A program made the translations under genes and the position numbers. DNA of 64,000 bases from contig NZ_JADEXG010000015.1 in NCBI RefSeq assembly GCF_015207255.1, positions 1-64,000 on the forward strand, written 5' to 3'. Under the pieces are notes generated by a model. The model was not told the DNA's origin, searched no databases, and saw only the letters and a program-made list of their open reading frames with translations. This document shows positions 1 to 8,288 of the stretch, one piece after another. Numbering within the stretch: the stretch's first letter is position 1; each line of letters begins with the position of its first letter. This stretch comes from Vasconcelosia minhoensis LEGE 07310 (GTDB lineage: Bacteria; Cyanobacteriota; Cyanobacteriia; Phormidesmidales; Phormidesmidaceae).

Positions 1-261
1 TGATATTCAGTTTTGGCTCTCGCTGACTCAACTGTATGCCGCCTACTCAATCAATGCTCTCAAAACTTTAACTCATGTACTCGCACATGCTCTCAATCAA
101 CATAAAGTATTAAGCCTGAGTAGTTACCCTCACTTTTTCTAAAACCGCATGTACTTGAGCAGCAGGCAGCTTTGACATCAGAGAGTGACCGGACGAGTTG
201 CCGCCCTAACCCTCTGGAGTACGATAGCAATAGAATGCGGTAAACCAGTGCAGGGATTCCC

Positions 262-702
262 ATGCAAACGACCACACTTTACGACCAAGATTTTTACGGC
301 TGGACTCAGCACCAGGCAGAGTTGCTGCGCTCAGGTCAGCTCAGTGAACTTGATATTGAAAATCTAATCGAGGAGATGGAATCGTTGGGCAAGCAACAAC
401 AGCAAGAGCTACGTAATCGCCTTGGTGTTTTGCTGGGTCACCTCCTTAAATGGCATTACCAGCCAGGGGCGCGTTCCAAGAGTTGGGTTTACACCATCAG
501 AGAGCAGCGTCGAAAAATTCAGCGTCATCTGAAAGAAAACCCAAGTTTAAAGCCTTATCTAAGCGAAGCGATCGCGATTGGCTATGAAGACGGCCTGGAT
601 CCATTGGGTCGAGAAACACCCTTAGATCCAGATCAACTCCCCCAATCCTGCCCCTTTACTCAAGTGGAAATCTTTGAAGCGCCAGTAGACTGGCAGCCGT
701 AA
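262..702 (+). CDS. DUF29 family protein
   Basis: Encodes 146 residues matching the DUF29 family, which is very common in cyanobacteria and has no established biochemical function. The family signature is visible: an N-terminal LYDQDFYGWTQHQAELLRSG stretch, the acidic ENLIEEMESLGK segment around residues 35-47, and the GHLLKWHYQP and RRKIQRHLKENPS blocks further on. The length is normal for the family and the start ATG gives the conserved N-terminus. No signal peptide or membrane segment is visible, so it should be cytosolic. It stands alone, with no same-strand neighbour close by. DUF29 genes are often scattered in many copies, so the context does not point to a role. Confidence 0.85.
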   Translation: MQTTTLYDQDFYGWTQHQAELLRSGQLSELDIENLIEEMESLGKQQQQELRNRLGVLLGHLLKWHYQPGARSKSWVYTIREQRRKIQRHLKENPSLKPYLSEAIAIGYEDGLDPLGRETPLDPDQLPQSCPFTQVEIFEAPVDWQP

Positions 703-777
703 TCTGAAAGTTTTCCGCTTAGCTGCCTGACTGATAAGAGGTTGTTTGAAAAGGTATTGGCCGTGATGCTTTACACC

Positions 778-862
778 TTGGATCCTCCTAAATCCCCCTT
801 CTCAAGGGGGACTTTGAAGGCTTGCCCCCCCCTTTTTAAGGGGGGCTAAGGGGGGATCTAGT
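778..862. repeat. C-rich/G-rich inverted intergenic repeat
   Basis: An imperfect inverted repeat: TCCTCCTAAATCCCCCTT on the left faces AAGGGGGGCTAAGGGGGGA on the right, with an inner CCCCCTT/AAGGGGG pair. Elements of this look (AAATCCCCCTT ... AAGGGGG) are dispersed between genes in many filamentous cyanobacteria. It lies between the convergent ends of the DUF29 and AraC genes, where the folded RNA could also end transcription. It has no coding potential. Confidence 0.6.
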
Positions 863-990
863 ACGTTTTGCCACTAACAAAAGGGTTTTAAAACATACTC
901 TAAACATCTATCAAGGGCGGCTCCCCGAACTCCAGCGAGATGTCCAGTTGGCAAGTTTGTTTACAAATGACGAGGAGTAAAATGGCAAAT

Positions 991-2013
991 TTATCTGAGC
1001 TTTTCACCCGACCGACAGGCGCTGGGGGTAATGCCAAACTTGCGTTTAAAGGCGCTGGCAAACTTGGCGGCATTCGCGTAGCCCACCTCGCTGGCAACAG
1101 CCGCTACCGTCAGGTGGCCTTCGTAGAGTAACTGCCGCGCTTTTTCTAATCGACAGAGTTGTGAATACCCAAATACTGTGGTGCCAAATACCTGCCGAAA
1201 GCCCTGCTTCAGCTTGTTGTGGTTCAGGCCCACTTCTCTGGCAAGCTCCAGCACCGATGGCGGGTTATCCAGACGACTGAGCAAAATGTCTCTGGCCTGG
1301 TAGAGGCGATCGCGGCGATCGCCCGTCATACAGAGCAACGCTCGCGCTTCTGGGGCCTCTCTGATCTGGTCTAGCCGCAGCGCGATCAGTTCGATGACCT
1401 TGCCTTCCAGATACAGCCAGCGGGTTAACCCCTGGTAGGGGCAGTGCAAAATCTGATGGATGGCAGACTGCATGGCTGTTGTCGTTGGCTGCACATGCCG
1501 AAACCGATGCTGGCTAGGTTGAGGATTTTGAGCGATTTGCCTCAGGAGCGGCGGTAGTGCGTCAAACTGCTCACCCACAAACGTTTCAAACAGGTCAGCA
1601 TTGATATGAATGTCAAACTTGAGAACTCGCTCACCAGCTTGCCAATGAACCTGACAACCATCTGAGCAGCGCCATTTTGCCAAGAAGAAATTGTGGGCAG
1701 GCTGTATTTCTTCCCGACGATTATGACCCGAGAGCATGAAGCTGCTCTCCAAATACTGATAAGGATCACAGGGTTCGTCCTCGCCGTAGTCCACAACTAA
1801 GTCGTCTTGCAGCGTGTAATCATCGATTAAGACATTCAGCCCTGGCCGCAAATCTACGCTCTGCCGATAGCCCTGACTTTTTCCAGCAGCGTCGATCAAA
1901 GGAATCGTCCAGGGTTGGCGAATCGACCGGGTTTGCTCAGCTTGGGGGTGCTGACTCAAGGCTTCTGGGACAGAGAGGAATAGAGTCACGGGATGCAAAC
2001 TGTACGGGGACAC
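991..2013 (-). CDS. AraC-family transcriptional regulator, PchR-like
   Basis: A 340-residue regulator. The C-terminal 100 residues form a double helix-turn-helix of the AraC type, seen in SVLELAREVGLNHNKLKQGF and, in the second helix pair, VAAVASEVGYANAAKFASAF. The N-terminal 230 residues resemble the sensor part of cyanobacterial PchR-like regulators (GLNVLIDDYTLQDDLVV, YQGLTRWLYLEGKVIELIAL), which usually sit beside siderophore or TonB receptor genes. No such gene is next to it here. The furthest start is GTG at 2013, because a stop codon lies just upstream; a start a few codons later is possible. A 9-bp palindrome resembling a Fur box lies directly upstream, so control by iron is plausible. 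The ligand is unknown. Confidence 0.8.
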   Translation of the reverse strand: MSPYSLHPVTLFLSVPEALSQHPQAEQTRSIRQPWTIPLIDAAGKSQGYRQSVDLRPGLNVLIDDYTLQDDLVVDYGEDEPCDPYQYLESSFMLSGHNRREEIQPAHNFFLAKWRCSDGCQVHWQAGERVLKFDIHINADLFETFVGEQFDALPPLLRQIAQNPQPSQHRFRHVQPTTTAMQSAIHQILHCPYQGLTRWLYLEGKVIELIALRLDQIREAPEARALLCMTGDRRDRLYQARDILLSRLDNPPSVLELAREVGLNHNKLKQGFRQVFGTTVFGYSQLCRLEKARQLLYEGHLTVAAVASEVGYANAAKFASAFKRKFGITPSACRSGEKLR

Positions 2014-2016
2014 AGC

Positions 2017-2039
2017 TTAATGAGATTTACTCTCATTAA
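2017..2039. promoter_or_regulatory. Fur-box-like palindrome before the AraC gene
   Basis: A perfect 9-bp inverted repeat, TTAATGAGA-TTTAC-TCTCATTAA, ends four bases upstream of the GTG start of the AraC gene. Read as a 7-1-7 element it is TGAGATT-T-ACTCTCA, close to the Fur-box core TGATAAT-N-ATTATCA. PchR-type regulators are commonly iron controlled, so a Fur site is a reasonable guess. Autoregulation by the AraC protein is the alternative. Confidence 0.45.
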
Positions 2040-2333
2040 TATACCATGCCTTTATGTACCGCAGCGATCTGGTCACAAGTTGAGACTCGACATGAGTGCC
2101 ACCATCTTGCCCAGGAAACGATTCGGGAGAACGGTTACCTTGGGCATATCAATAGAGTTTTGGTGATGTGAACTGACACTCACGGGTCGCTCACTTCGAA
2201 ACGGCTTTTCAGCATTGCCTACGCTGGAATGGGGCTTCAAGTCGGAGTCCTCAGCCAACCCTAGCAGGCAGTCAATCGTTCATGGAAGTAAAGGCTATCG
2301 CCCTGCCGACAGCCAGCCTGACGCAGAACGGAC

Positions 2334-2339
2334 TAAACT
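2334..2339 (+). promoter_or_regulatory. Candidate -10 box of rnpB
   Basis: TAAACT lies 5-7 bases before the first base of the P1 helix of the RNase P RNA, which is the right place for a -10 box. No convincing -35 box is visible 16-18 bases upstream. Nothing else is recognised in the roughly 290 bases between the AraC palindrome and this point. Confidence 0.4.
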
Positions 2340-2343
2340 AGCT

Positions 2344-2738
2344 GAGGAAAGAGTTGGCGCAGCGGTTGCGGGCCAGGTTACCCTGGCCTGAGGAAAGTCC
2401 GGGCTCCCTAAAGACCAGACCTGCTGGGTAACGCCCAGTGCGGGTGACCGTGAGGAGAGTGCCACAGAAACATACCGCCGATGGCTGCGGGGCGCGATCG
2501 CGTCGCCGCTGCACAGGTAAGGGTGCAAGGGTGCGGTAAGAGCGCACCAGCAGCATCGAGAGGTGCTGGCTCGGTAAACCCCGGTTGGGTGCAAGGCCAT
2601 AGGGGCTATGGTTGGTCTTTTACCAGCCCCGATTAAGCGCGCCGCTAGAGGCGTCTGGTAACAGGCGTCCCAGATAGATAACCGCCTCGCTGCTAGGTCA
2701 GTGAGAACAGAACCCGGCTTATGTCCAGCTCTTTCCGC
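2344..2738 (+). ncRNA. rnpB: RNase P RNA (type A, cyanobacterial)
   Basis: This is the catalytic RNA of RNase P, which trims tRNA 5' ends. The universal blocks are present in order: GAGGAAAGTCCGGGCTCCC near 2391, GAGGAGAGTGCCACAGAAAC near 2454, and ACAGAACCCGGCTTATGTCC near 2707. The ends are set by the P1 helix: GGAAAGAGTTGG (2346-2357) pairs with CCAGCTCTTTCC (2725-2736) with one G-U pair. A T run at 2740-2747 right after P1 looks like the terminator. The length of about 395 nt fits cyanobacterial rnpB. The RNase III gene starts eight bases after the T run, so read-through may supply its mRNA. Confidence 0.96.
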
Positions 2739-2754
2739 CTTTTTTTGACTCAGG

Positions 2755-3495
2755 ATGATGACTGCCGAGATTGATCCGCGCCGCCAACGCGACTTAGAAA
2801 AGTTGATTGCCAAGCTGGGCCTTAGCTTAGACCTACCACCGGGAATCGCGATTGACTGGACACAGCTGCACCTGGCGCTGGTCGATGCCTCATCGGCGGA
2901 GCAAAATAATCAGCAGCTAGAGTTTCTGGGCGATGCGGCCCTGCGGCTGGCGGCGGCGGCGTTTTTGCTAGAGGCCCATCCGACCATGAGCGTCGGTGAG
3001 ATGGCGGCAGTGCGATCGCAGCTAGTCAGCGATCGCACCCTCACCGGCTTAGCCGACCGCTATGGCCTGGAACGCTACCTGCAAATTTCCAGCAGTGCTG
3101 CTGGCGACCGGCCCGGTCGTCCCCGCCGCCTGGCCGATGCGATGGAGGCAGTGCTCGGGGCGCTCTATCTCAGCGTAGATGACCTTAGCCTGATCCGGCC
3201 CTGGCTCGACCCTTTCTTTGACCACCAGACTCGGGAAATTCAGCAGGATCCGGCCCGGCAAAACTATAAGGCAGCCCTCCAGGAACTAACCCAAGCTCAC
3301 TACAAATCGCTGCCTCAGTATCAGGTGCAGGAACTGAACCAAACTCACGGCGACCCGGAACGCTTTGCAGCTGAGGTCTGGTTTCAGGAGCAATCCTGGG
3401 GGAAGGGAAACGGCCCCTCGATTAAGCAGGCTGAACAGGCGGCGGCGCGGCTGGCGTTTGGGAAGTTACAGGCAGCGTTAGAGGATGGTGGGTAG
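2755..3495 (+). CDS. rnc: Ribonuclease III family protein
   Basis: A 246-residue double-strand RNA endonuclease with an N-terminal catalytic domain (about 20-155) and a C-terminal dsRNA-binding domain (about 165-240, ending GPSIKQAEQAAARLAF). The signature LEFLGDAAL carries the catalytic Glu and Asp, and ADAMEAVLGALYL carries the second Asp/Glu pair. The usual ALTHRS motif before the signature is replaced by ALVDAS, and the conserved NERLEFLGD reads NQQLEFLGD, so this is a divergent paralogue. Cyanobacteria often have more than one RNase III. Starts at ATG 2755 or 2758 are equally possible. It directly follows rnpB on the same strand. Confidence 0.88.
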   Translation: MMTAEIDPRRQRDLEKLIAKLGLSLDLPPGIAIDWTQLHLALVDASSAEQNNQQLEFLGDAALRLAAAAFLLEAHPTMSVGEMAAVRSQLVSDRTLTGLADRYGLERYLQISSSAAGDRPGRPRRLADAMEAVLGALYLSVDDLSLIRPWLDPFFDHQTREIQQDPARQNYKAALQELTQAHYKSLPQYQVQELNQTHGDPERFAAEVWFQEQSWGKGNGPSIKQAEQAAARLAFGKLQAALEDGG

Positions 3496-3602
3496 GGGGT
3501 GATGGGTGAAAAGGCAAGAGTAAAGAGGAGTGAGTAGAGAGTAAAGAGGAGTGAGTGGATAGGGGATGGGGTAATGGCGTGATTGGGTGTTTGCGAAGTG
3601 TC
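3496..3602. repeat. Low-complexity G-rich spacer repeat
   Basis: The spacer after the RNase III gene is built of GAGTAAAGAGGAGTGAGTAG-like units repeated about twice, then TGGGTGATGGG-like runs, and ends TGTTTGCGAAGTGTCG. The same kind of text recurs at 17889-18030 (with GGTGTTCGCGAAGCGTCG), 24981-25046 and 63360-63420. It resembles the short tandemly repeated sequences known from filamentous cyanobacteria. No ORF or RNA is seen. Confidence 0.55.
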
Positions 3603-3701
3603 GCTTTACAGGATATATGTGTCCTTGGAAGCTAGCCTTGTCCTGTAAAGTAGCCTTCAGTAGAGGGGTGATTGACGCATAGCACCGGGAGGTTACTACA
3701 G

Positions 3702-4427
3702 ATGAAGCCGATTATTGAGATTTTGCCCGATCGGGAGGCGCTGATTGCGCGGACGGCTGAGCTGATGGTGGATCAGATTCGGGACGCGATCGCGGCGCGG
3801 GGCCGGTGCAGTATTGCGCTGTCGGGCGGTAGTACGCCGAAGCCGCTGTATCAGAAGCTGGCTCAGGCCGACCTGCCCTGGCAGCAGCTGGTGATCCTCT
3901 GGGGGGATGAGCGCTATGTGCCCCATGACCACGCCGATAGCAATGCCCGCATGGCTCGTGAAGCCTGGCTGAATCAGGTGCCAATTCCGCCCGAGCAAAT
4001 TTTACCGATGCCGACGGGCTCGGACAATCCCAGTCAGGATGCCGCCCGGTATGAGCAGACGCTGCGGCAGCTGTTTGACCAGCCAGCGGGAATACCTGCG
4101 GTGGATATCATTTTGCTAGGCATGGGCGACGATGGCCATACCGCCTCGCTATTTCCTCAGACAGCGGCGCTGACGGTGCGCGATCGCCTGATTACAGTTG
4201 GGAACCATGACGGTGACCCCCGGATTACGTTTACGGTGCCGCTGATCAACCGGGGCCGTCACGTGCTGTTTTTGGTGGCCGGGGCTAATAAGCAAGACGC
4301 GCTCAGCCATGTCTTTGGCAATGCCGATGCACAGCACTATCCATCTAAGCTAGTTCAGCCGCAGGGGGAACTGCGCTGGCTGCTCGACCAGGCAGCAGGA
4401 GAAGGCATTCCAGCGGGAATGCGTTAA
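3702..4427 (+). CDS. pgl: 6-phosphogluconolactonase
   Basis: Hydrolyses 6-phosphogluconolactone to 6-phosphogluconate in the oxidative pentose phosphate pathway, in the cytosol. The family motifs are present: SIALSGGSTPKPLYQ near residue 38, ILWGDERYVP near 68, and LLGMGDDGHTASLFP near 140, which holds the catalytic His. About 241 residues is the normal length. The reading frame is open from a TTG at 3672, but ATG 3702 has a good ribosome-binding site (GGGAGG at 3688-3693) and starts at the conserved N-terminus. The FHA gene starts 13 bases after the stop, so the two are probably co-transcribed. That pairing has no obvious functional logic. Confidence 0.95.
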   Translation: MKPIIEILPDREALIARTAELMVDQIRDAIAARGRCSIALSGGSTPKPLYQKLAQADLPWQQLVILWGDERYVPHDHADSNARMAREAWLNQVPIPPEQILPMPTGSDNPSQDAARYEQTLRQLFDQPAGIPAVDIILLGMGDDGHTASLFPQTAALTVRDRLITVGNHDGDPRITFTVPLINRGRHVLFLVAGANKQDALSHVFGNADAQHYPSKLVQPQGELRWLLDQAAGEGIPAGMR

Positions 4428-4440
4428 TCGAGAAAGTCCT

Positions 4441-5265
4441 ATGATTACTTGCCCAAACTGCAATCATCAAAATCCAGAAGGGGCCGTCCAGTGCGAAGCC
4501 TGCTATACGCCTTTGCCATCGCTGGTGGACTGTCCTAGCTGCGGCAGCCCGGTGCAAACCAACGTTAGCTTTTGCGGCCAGTGCGGGGCTGACCTGCGGG
4601 GTCGTCCGGGGTCGGGGTCGGAGTCTGAAGCGGCCACCGTCGATGTGTCATCGGAGCATAGAGCGCCGGACGGGGGGCTCGATGACGAGGTCGAAATTCC
4701 TGATTTGCTGCCGCCCGACCCGCTGATTGCCATCGATCCGGCGATGGATCCGATTATGAATCCAGCAGGAGATCCGGTGCCGGGGCAGGCTGAGGGGGTG
4801 ACGCCAGCGCCCAGTGGCCCAGCTGCTGAACCAGCTTCTGAGCTCAGTCCGCCTGCCCCGCAGGAACCGCCCCAGCCCACAGAACCGCCCAGTCAGCCGC
4901 CTCGCCCAAAGCCCAGCAGCGCAACGCAGCTCCAGGTTTCGCAGGCGCGGCTGCTGCATGTACAAACCGATACGCCAATTGAGCTGCCCAGACAGCGATC
5001 TGTGATTCGAATTGGGAAAGCTAACGATCGGAGGCCTCCAGACATTGACGTCTCAGGATTTCCCAATTCTGAAATCGTCTCACGGGTACATGCCGACCTG
5101 CGCGTCGAGGGTGACGTTTACTACCTAGAGGACATTGGCAGCTCTAATGGCACCTATGTCAATAATCTGCCGCTCCCCTATGGCAACCGCCATCGGCTGC
5201 GACCAGGCGATCGCTTTTCTCTAGGCAAAGGAGATAAGGTCAGCTTTATCTTTCAGGAAAGTTAG
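4441..5265 (+). CDS. Zinc-ribbon and FHA domain protein
   Basis: A 274-residue protein in three parts. Residues 1-55 hold two zinc-ribbon-like Cys units (CPNCN...CEAC and CPSCG...CGQCG). Residues 60-170 are an acidic, proline-rich, probably disordered linker. Residues 175-274 are an FHA domain, with the phosphothreonine-binding motifs IRIGK, SRVHADL and the SSNGTYVN segment. FHA domains bind phosphothreonine on partner proteins, so this is a phospho-dependent adaptor rather than an enzyme. It is followed 74 bases later by a second, minimal FHA gene on the same strand. Ser/Thr kinase partners are not in the window. Confidence 0.88.
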   Translation: MITCPNCNHQNPEGAVQCEACYTPLPSLVDCPSCGSPVQTNVSFCGQCGADLRGRPGSGSESEAATVDVSSEHRAPDGGLDDEVEIPDLLPPDPLIAIDPAMDPIMNPAGDPVPGQAEGVTPAPSGPAAEPASELSPPAPQEPPQPTEPPSQPPRPKPSSATQLQVSQARLLHVQTDTPIELPRQRSVIRIGKANDRRPPDIDVSGFPNSEIVSRVHADLRVEGDVYYLEDIGSSNGTYVNNLPLPYGNRHRLRPGDRFSLGKGDKVSFIFQES

Positions 5266-5339
5266 ACTGTCTAGGATTCAAGCGCGATCGCATCTGGTTT
5301 CATTCAGCTACTAATACCGTCCCATCTGCCAGCAGCACT

Positions 5340-5705
5340 GTGATTACTCTTTCTCTGCTCAATCCGCTCAACCAAGCTTCGATGCAGCAATGGTCGTTCG
5401 AATCGTCCTCCGTGATTCGCATCGGGCGCTCATCAGATAATGACGTTGTGCTCTATAGCGCCGTCGTTTCGCGCCACCACGTTGAAATTTGCCAGGCCGA
5501 AACCGGTTGGGAGGTGCGCAGCCTGGGGACAAATGGCACCTATGTGGACAATAAGCGAATCAGCCAGGCTCCCGTTACGGATGGAACCATCGTCCGGCTA
5601 GCTCGCTCAGGCCCGACGATCAAAATTAGCGTCCCCCCGCAGCCGAGCCGCTCGGTTTCACAGATTCAGGCTCTGCTGGCCAAGTATCAGCGGACTGCTG
5701 ATTAA
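5340..5705 (+). CDS. Single FHA domain protein
   Basis: A 121-residue protein that is almost wholly one FHA domain (residues 5-98) plus a short basic tail. The key motifs are IRIGRSSDNDVV, SRHHVEI and GTNGTYVDN, so the phosphothreonine pocket looks intact. The start is a GTG; no ATG gives the first beta strand. It lies downstream of the zinc-ribbon/FHA gene on the same strand and is likely in the same transcript. It probably recognises a phosphorylated partner; which one cannot be told from the sequence. Confidence 0.85.
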   Translation: MITLSLLNPLNQASMQQWSFESSSVIRIGRSSDNDVVLYSAVVSRHHVEICQAETGWEVRSLGTNGTYVDNKRISQAPVTDGTIVRLARSGPTIKISVPPQPSRSVSQIQALLAKYQRTAD

Positions 5706-5707
5706 CC

Positions 5708-5748
5708 TTTTACCCTATTTAACTTAATTTTTACCCTATTTAACTCAA
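5708..5748. repeat. Two-copy 21-bp tandem repeat
   Basis: The 17-mer TTTTACCCTATTTAACT occurs at 5708-5724 and again at 5729-5745, a 21-bp period, in the convergent spacer between the FHA gene and the pRiA4b ORF-3-like gene. It is AT-rich and has no obvious hairpin. Confidence 0.6.
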
Positions 5749-5757
5749 TATCGATAT

Positions 5758-6258
5758 TCAACAATCGGCCAACCGCTGATTGGCAGCGTCTAGGTCAAAT
5801 TTGGCTGGGTCAAAATCGCTGCCAACCCAGTCCCAAAGGGTGACATAGTCAGGGTCGTCAGTATCGTTGAGCCGCTCTAGCAGATCTAGGTAGCCCCAGA
5901 GGCCGCCGCTGTTTTCTGGAGGGCAGGCCATGTCGCCATCGAGGCAGAACGGCAGCGGCGGACCGCTGTCATCCGGCAGGCTGGGGTCGAACTCGACCTG
6001 GTGTAGCCAACCAGCCTGAAAGTCGTAGAGGTAGGAGAACCGAGCCGGGCAGTCCTGGAGCATCGTCTCCGGGGGTAAGATGCGTTTGCCCTGGCCGAGC
6101 TGAAAGCGGTAGTCGTGCAGGTTTTGCCAGCCCATGGCAAGCTGCAAAATGGGGTGGAGCTGTGCCAACGAGAGCTGTCCTGGAATGATCACCTGTCGCC
6201 AGATTGGCGGATCGCTATCGACCAGGGTGACCTTGAGCAGATAGGTTTCAGTCATCAT
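5758..6258 (-). CDS. Plasmid pRiA4b ORF-3-like protein
   Basis: A 166-residue protein of the pRiA4b ORF-3 family, recognised from the N-terminal LLKVTLVDSDPPIWRQVIIP segment, the LHPILQLAMGWQNLHDYRF stretch and the FSYLYDFQAGWLHQVEF block. The family is widespread in bacteria, often on plasmids, and its function is unknown. No signal peptide or membrane helix is visible. ATG 6258 and ATG 6255 are adjacent possible starts. It lies 12 bases after the stop of the LCP gene on the same strand, so it is probably the second gene of that transcript. Confidence 0.85.
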   Translation of the reverse strand: MMTETYLLKVTLVDSDPPIWRQVIIPGQLSLAQLHPILQLAMGWQNLHDYRFQLGQGKRILPPETMLQDCPARFSYLYDFQAGWLHQVEFDPSLPDDSGPPLPFCLDGDMACPPENSGGLWGYLDLLERLNDTDDPDYVTLWDWVGSDFDPAKFDLDAANQRLADC

Positions 6259-6270
6259 CGGCTGGCGGGG

Positions 6271-7638
6271 CTATAGCGCTGATCCATGCTCGACCACCCA
6301 GTCTTCGCCCAGCTGAATCGTGATGTCTGACTCCAGATTGCCGGTGCTTTCCACCCGAATTTCGCCCACGCCCAAAAAGTGCTGAATGTCGTCGGCACTT
6401 TGGACATCGCCCCGCTGGGCCACAATTCGGGTCTCGCTCAGCGGCTCGTGCCAATCATAGTCGAGAAAGACATTACGGTAGCCGCTGTCGTAGAGCGTGT
6501 CGATCAGCGACTGGATGGCGAACTCATCGCCAGTGCTGTCCTGAATGGCAATGCGCAGATAAGACGGATCGGCAGCTTCCGCCAGCTGCGCCTCGCCTGG
6601 GCCAAAATATTGGGCCACCATAGCGTCGATTTCGGCATAGTTGGGCAGCCAGTAGCTCAGCTCATACTCTTCTGGGCCGCTGAAGTCGCCCGGCAGCATC
6701 AGCATCTGGACGTTCGACCGATTGGTTTGACCGGCATAGCCGACCAGCGCGGCCAGTTCTTCTACGGTCAGATTCGTATCCACGTGGGACTGGATCACCG
6801 AGAGAATCTTGGGCAGTCGGGCAATGGTTGCAGGCGTCAGCGTCTGCTCAATCACCGCTCGCATCAGCATTTGCTGGCGCTGAACCCGGCCAATGTCACC
6901 ATTTTCGTCGTAGCGGAAGCGCAAAAACTGAAGGGCCTGGTCGCCGTCTAGCCGCTGCTCGCCTTCTTTCAAATTGATATAGAGGTGCTGGCTATCGTCC
7001 TGGTACTTCATGTCTTTGGGAACGTTGACCTCGACGCCGCCCAGCGCGTTAATCAGCTTTTCAACCCCCTGCACGTTGATTCGCACATAGCGGTCGACCG
7101 AAACGCCGCCGAGCAGATCGCTGATCGCCTCGGCGCTGGCTGCCGGGCCGCCCTCTAGATTAGCCTCGTTGATTTTAGTTAGGTAGCCATTTACCTCAGT
7201 GCGCGTATCCCGAGGAATCGACATGACTACGAGCTGATTGGTGCGCGGGTTAAACCGCAGCAGCAGCATGGTATCGGAGAGTCCTTCAAAGGAATCGACC
7301 AGGGAATGGTAGCCCAGGTCATCGTCGATTAACGTGCCGTCGTTAATGTCCGAACTGAGAACCTTGACCCCCATCACCAGAATATTGACCGAGCGAGTAA
7401 GGCGCGGCAGCCGTAGGCTATTGCCGGTCGAGATCGGCCCCTCCTGGTTGAAGACGGCTTCTTCTTCAGGCGTGAGCTCACTCTGCAGCAGCGGCTGAGA
7501 CCCCAGGGAAACCGCCAGCATCGCTCCGGCCACCGCCGAAATCGTCGCGACTCCCGCCAGCGCGATCGCGGCTCCAATCCAGCGCGGCACCCGAGCAGAT
7601 GATTTTTGAGGTTCGGAGATGGGCTTGCGTTCTGGCAT
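6271..7638 (-). CDS. LytR-CpsA-Psr (LCP) family cell-wall glycopolymer ligase
   Basis: A 455-residue membrane-anchored LCP protein. A basic cytosolic N-terminus is followed by a membrane helix (about 20-48, WIGAAIALAGVATISAVAGA). The LCP domain (about 80-300) shows DTMLLLRFNP, VVMSIPRDTRTEV with the conserved Arg/Asp, INEANLEGG and LRFRYDENGDIGRVQRQQ. A LytR_C-like domain occupies about 350-455. LCP enzymes transfer lipid-linked polysaccharides to the cell wall. In cyanobacteria the role is probably in envelope or exopolysaccharide assembly. ATG 7638 is preferred over a start 23 codons upstream because it places a short basic segment before the helix. Confidence 0.92.
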   Translation of the reverse strand: MPERKPISEPQKSSARVPRWIGAAIALAGVATISAVAGAMLAVSLGSQPLLQSELTPEEEAVFNQEGPISTGNSLRLPRLTRSVNILVMGVKVLSSDINDGTLIDDDLGYHSLVDSFEGLSDTMLLLRFNPRTNQLVVMSIPRDTRTEVNGYLTKINEANLEGGPAASAEAISDLLGGVSVDRYVRINVQGVEKLINALGGVEVNVPKDMKYQDDSQHLYINLKEGEQRLDGDQALQFLRFRYDENGDIGRVQRQQMLMRAVIEQTLTPATIARLPKILSVIQSHVDTNLTVEELAALVGYAGQTNRSNVQMLMLPGDFSGPEEYELSYWLPNYAEIDAMVAQYFGPGEAQLAEAADPSYLRIAIQDSTGDEFAIQSLIDTLYDSGYRNVFLDYDWHEPLSETRIVAQRGDVQSADDIQHFLGVGEIRVESTGNLESDITIQLGEDWVVEHGSAL

Positions 7639-7816
7639 TCTCGGGGGGGACACAGACAACCTCTGGAGACAGCGGGGCGATCGCGGACCGCCTATTTGTA
7701 GCAGCATGGTAGCAGCATTTTTCCAAAAGTTTGGAGAACTTCAGAAAAACCGGCTTTTTTTAGATTTATCCTGCAATTTCTGCTAAGAACTTTCTTCTAA
7801 TAACAAGACAACCCGA

Positions 7817-8170
7817 TCAGGGCAGCCGTCGGCTCAGCTGGGTCACGCCCGGCAGCCGCACCGACTGCTGCCGCCACACGCGCACCATTAGCCCAATATT
7901 CACGAGAAAATAGCCCGACCCGACAAAACTGCTGGCGATCAAAAACCGCAGCGACGCCGCCGAGGAGAGCTCGGCCCCGGCCCCTAACAGCACCGTCGCC
8001 ACAATCCAGCCCAGCCCTAAGGTCACAGCCAAACGGCTGACGCTGCGCTCCTGGCCGCTGACGCCCTGGTAGAGCGCCCAGGCCGCTGGAAACACGCCCA
8101 GAACAGGGATCAGATAAAAAAATAAACGCAGCTTTTGCTGCGGCTCATCGCGGTAGGAATCCTGTGTCAT
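7817..8170 (-). CDS. Small multi-pass membrane protein, conserved in cyanobacteria
   Basis: About 117 residues with four hydrophobic stretches: LFFYLIPVLGVFPAAWALY, LAVTLGLGWIVATVLLGAG, LRFLIASSFVGSGYFLV and VNIGLMV. The first two are separated by a polar GVSGQERSVSR loop. The start MTQDSYRDEPQQ is preferred to one nine codons upstream because the upstream residues add nothing. I do not recognise a named family. It lies between the LCP gene and the large TPR gene on the same strand, with spacers of about 120-180 bp, so co-transcription is uncertain. Confidence 0.7.
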   Translation of the reverse strand: MTQDSYRDEPQQKLRLFFYLIPVLGVFPAAWALYQGVSGQERSVSRLAVTLGLGWIVATVLLGAGAELSSAASLRFLIASSFVGSGYFLVNIGLMVRVWRQQSVRLPGVTQLSRRLP

Positions 8171-8288
8171 GGCAATTAATAGCCTGTGATGGCCCATAGT
8201 GGGTAAAAGGTCATCCTAAGGAATCCCAAAAAAGGACGCTAAAAATCAGGCCAGCGCTCTCAAACAACTCCCCCACTCCCTCACTCCC

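Noticed and set aside
2073-2258. 60-codon minus-strand frame between the AraC gene and rnpB
   Set aside because: No motif, ribosome-binding site or conserved neighbour supports it.
2295-2813. Open frame of 172 codons antisense to rnpB
   Set aside because: It lies entirely over the RNase P RNA and the start of the RNase III gene, on the other strand, and has no protein-like pattern or family motif.
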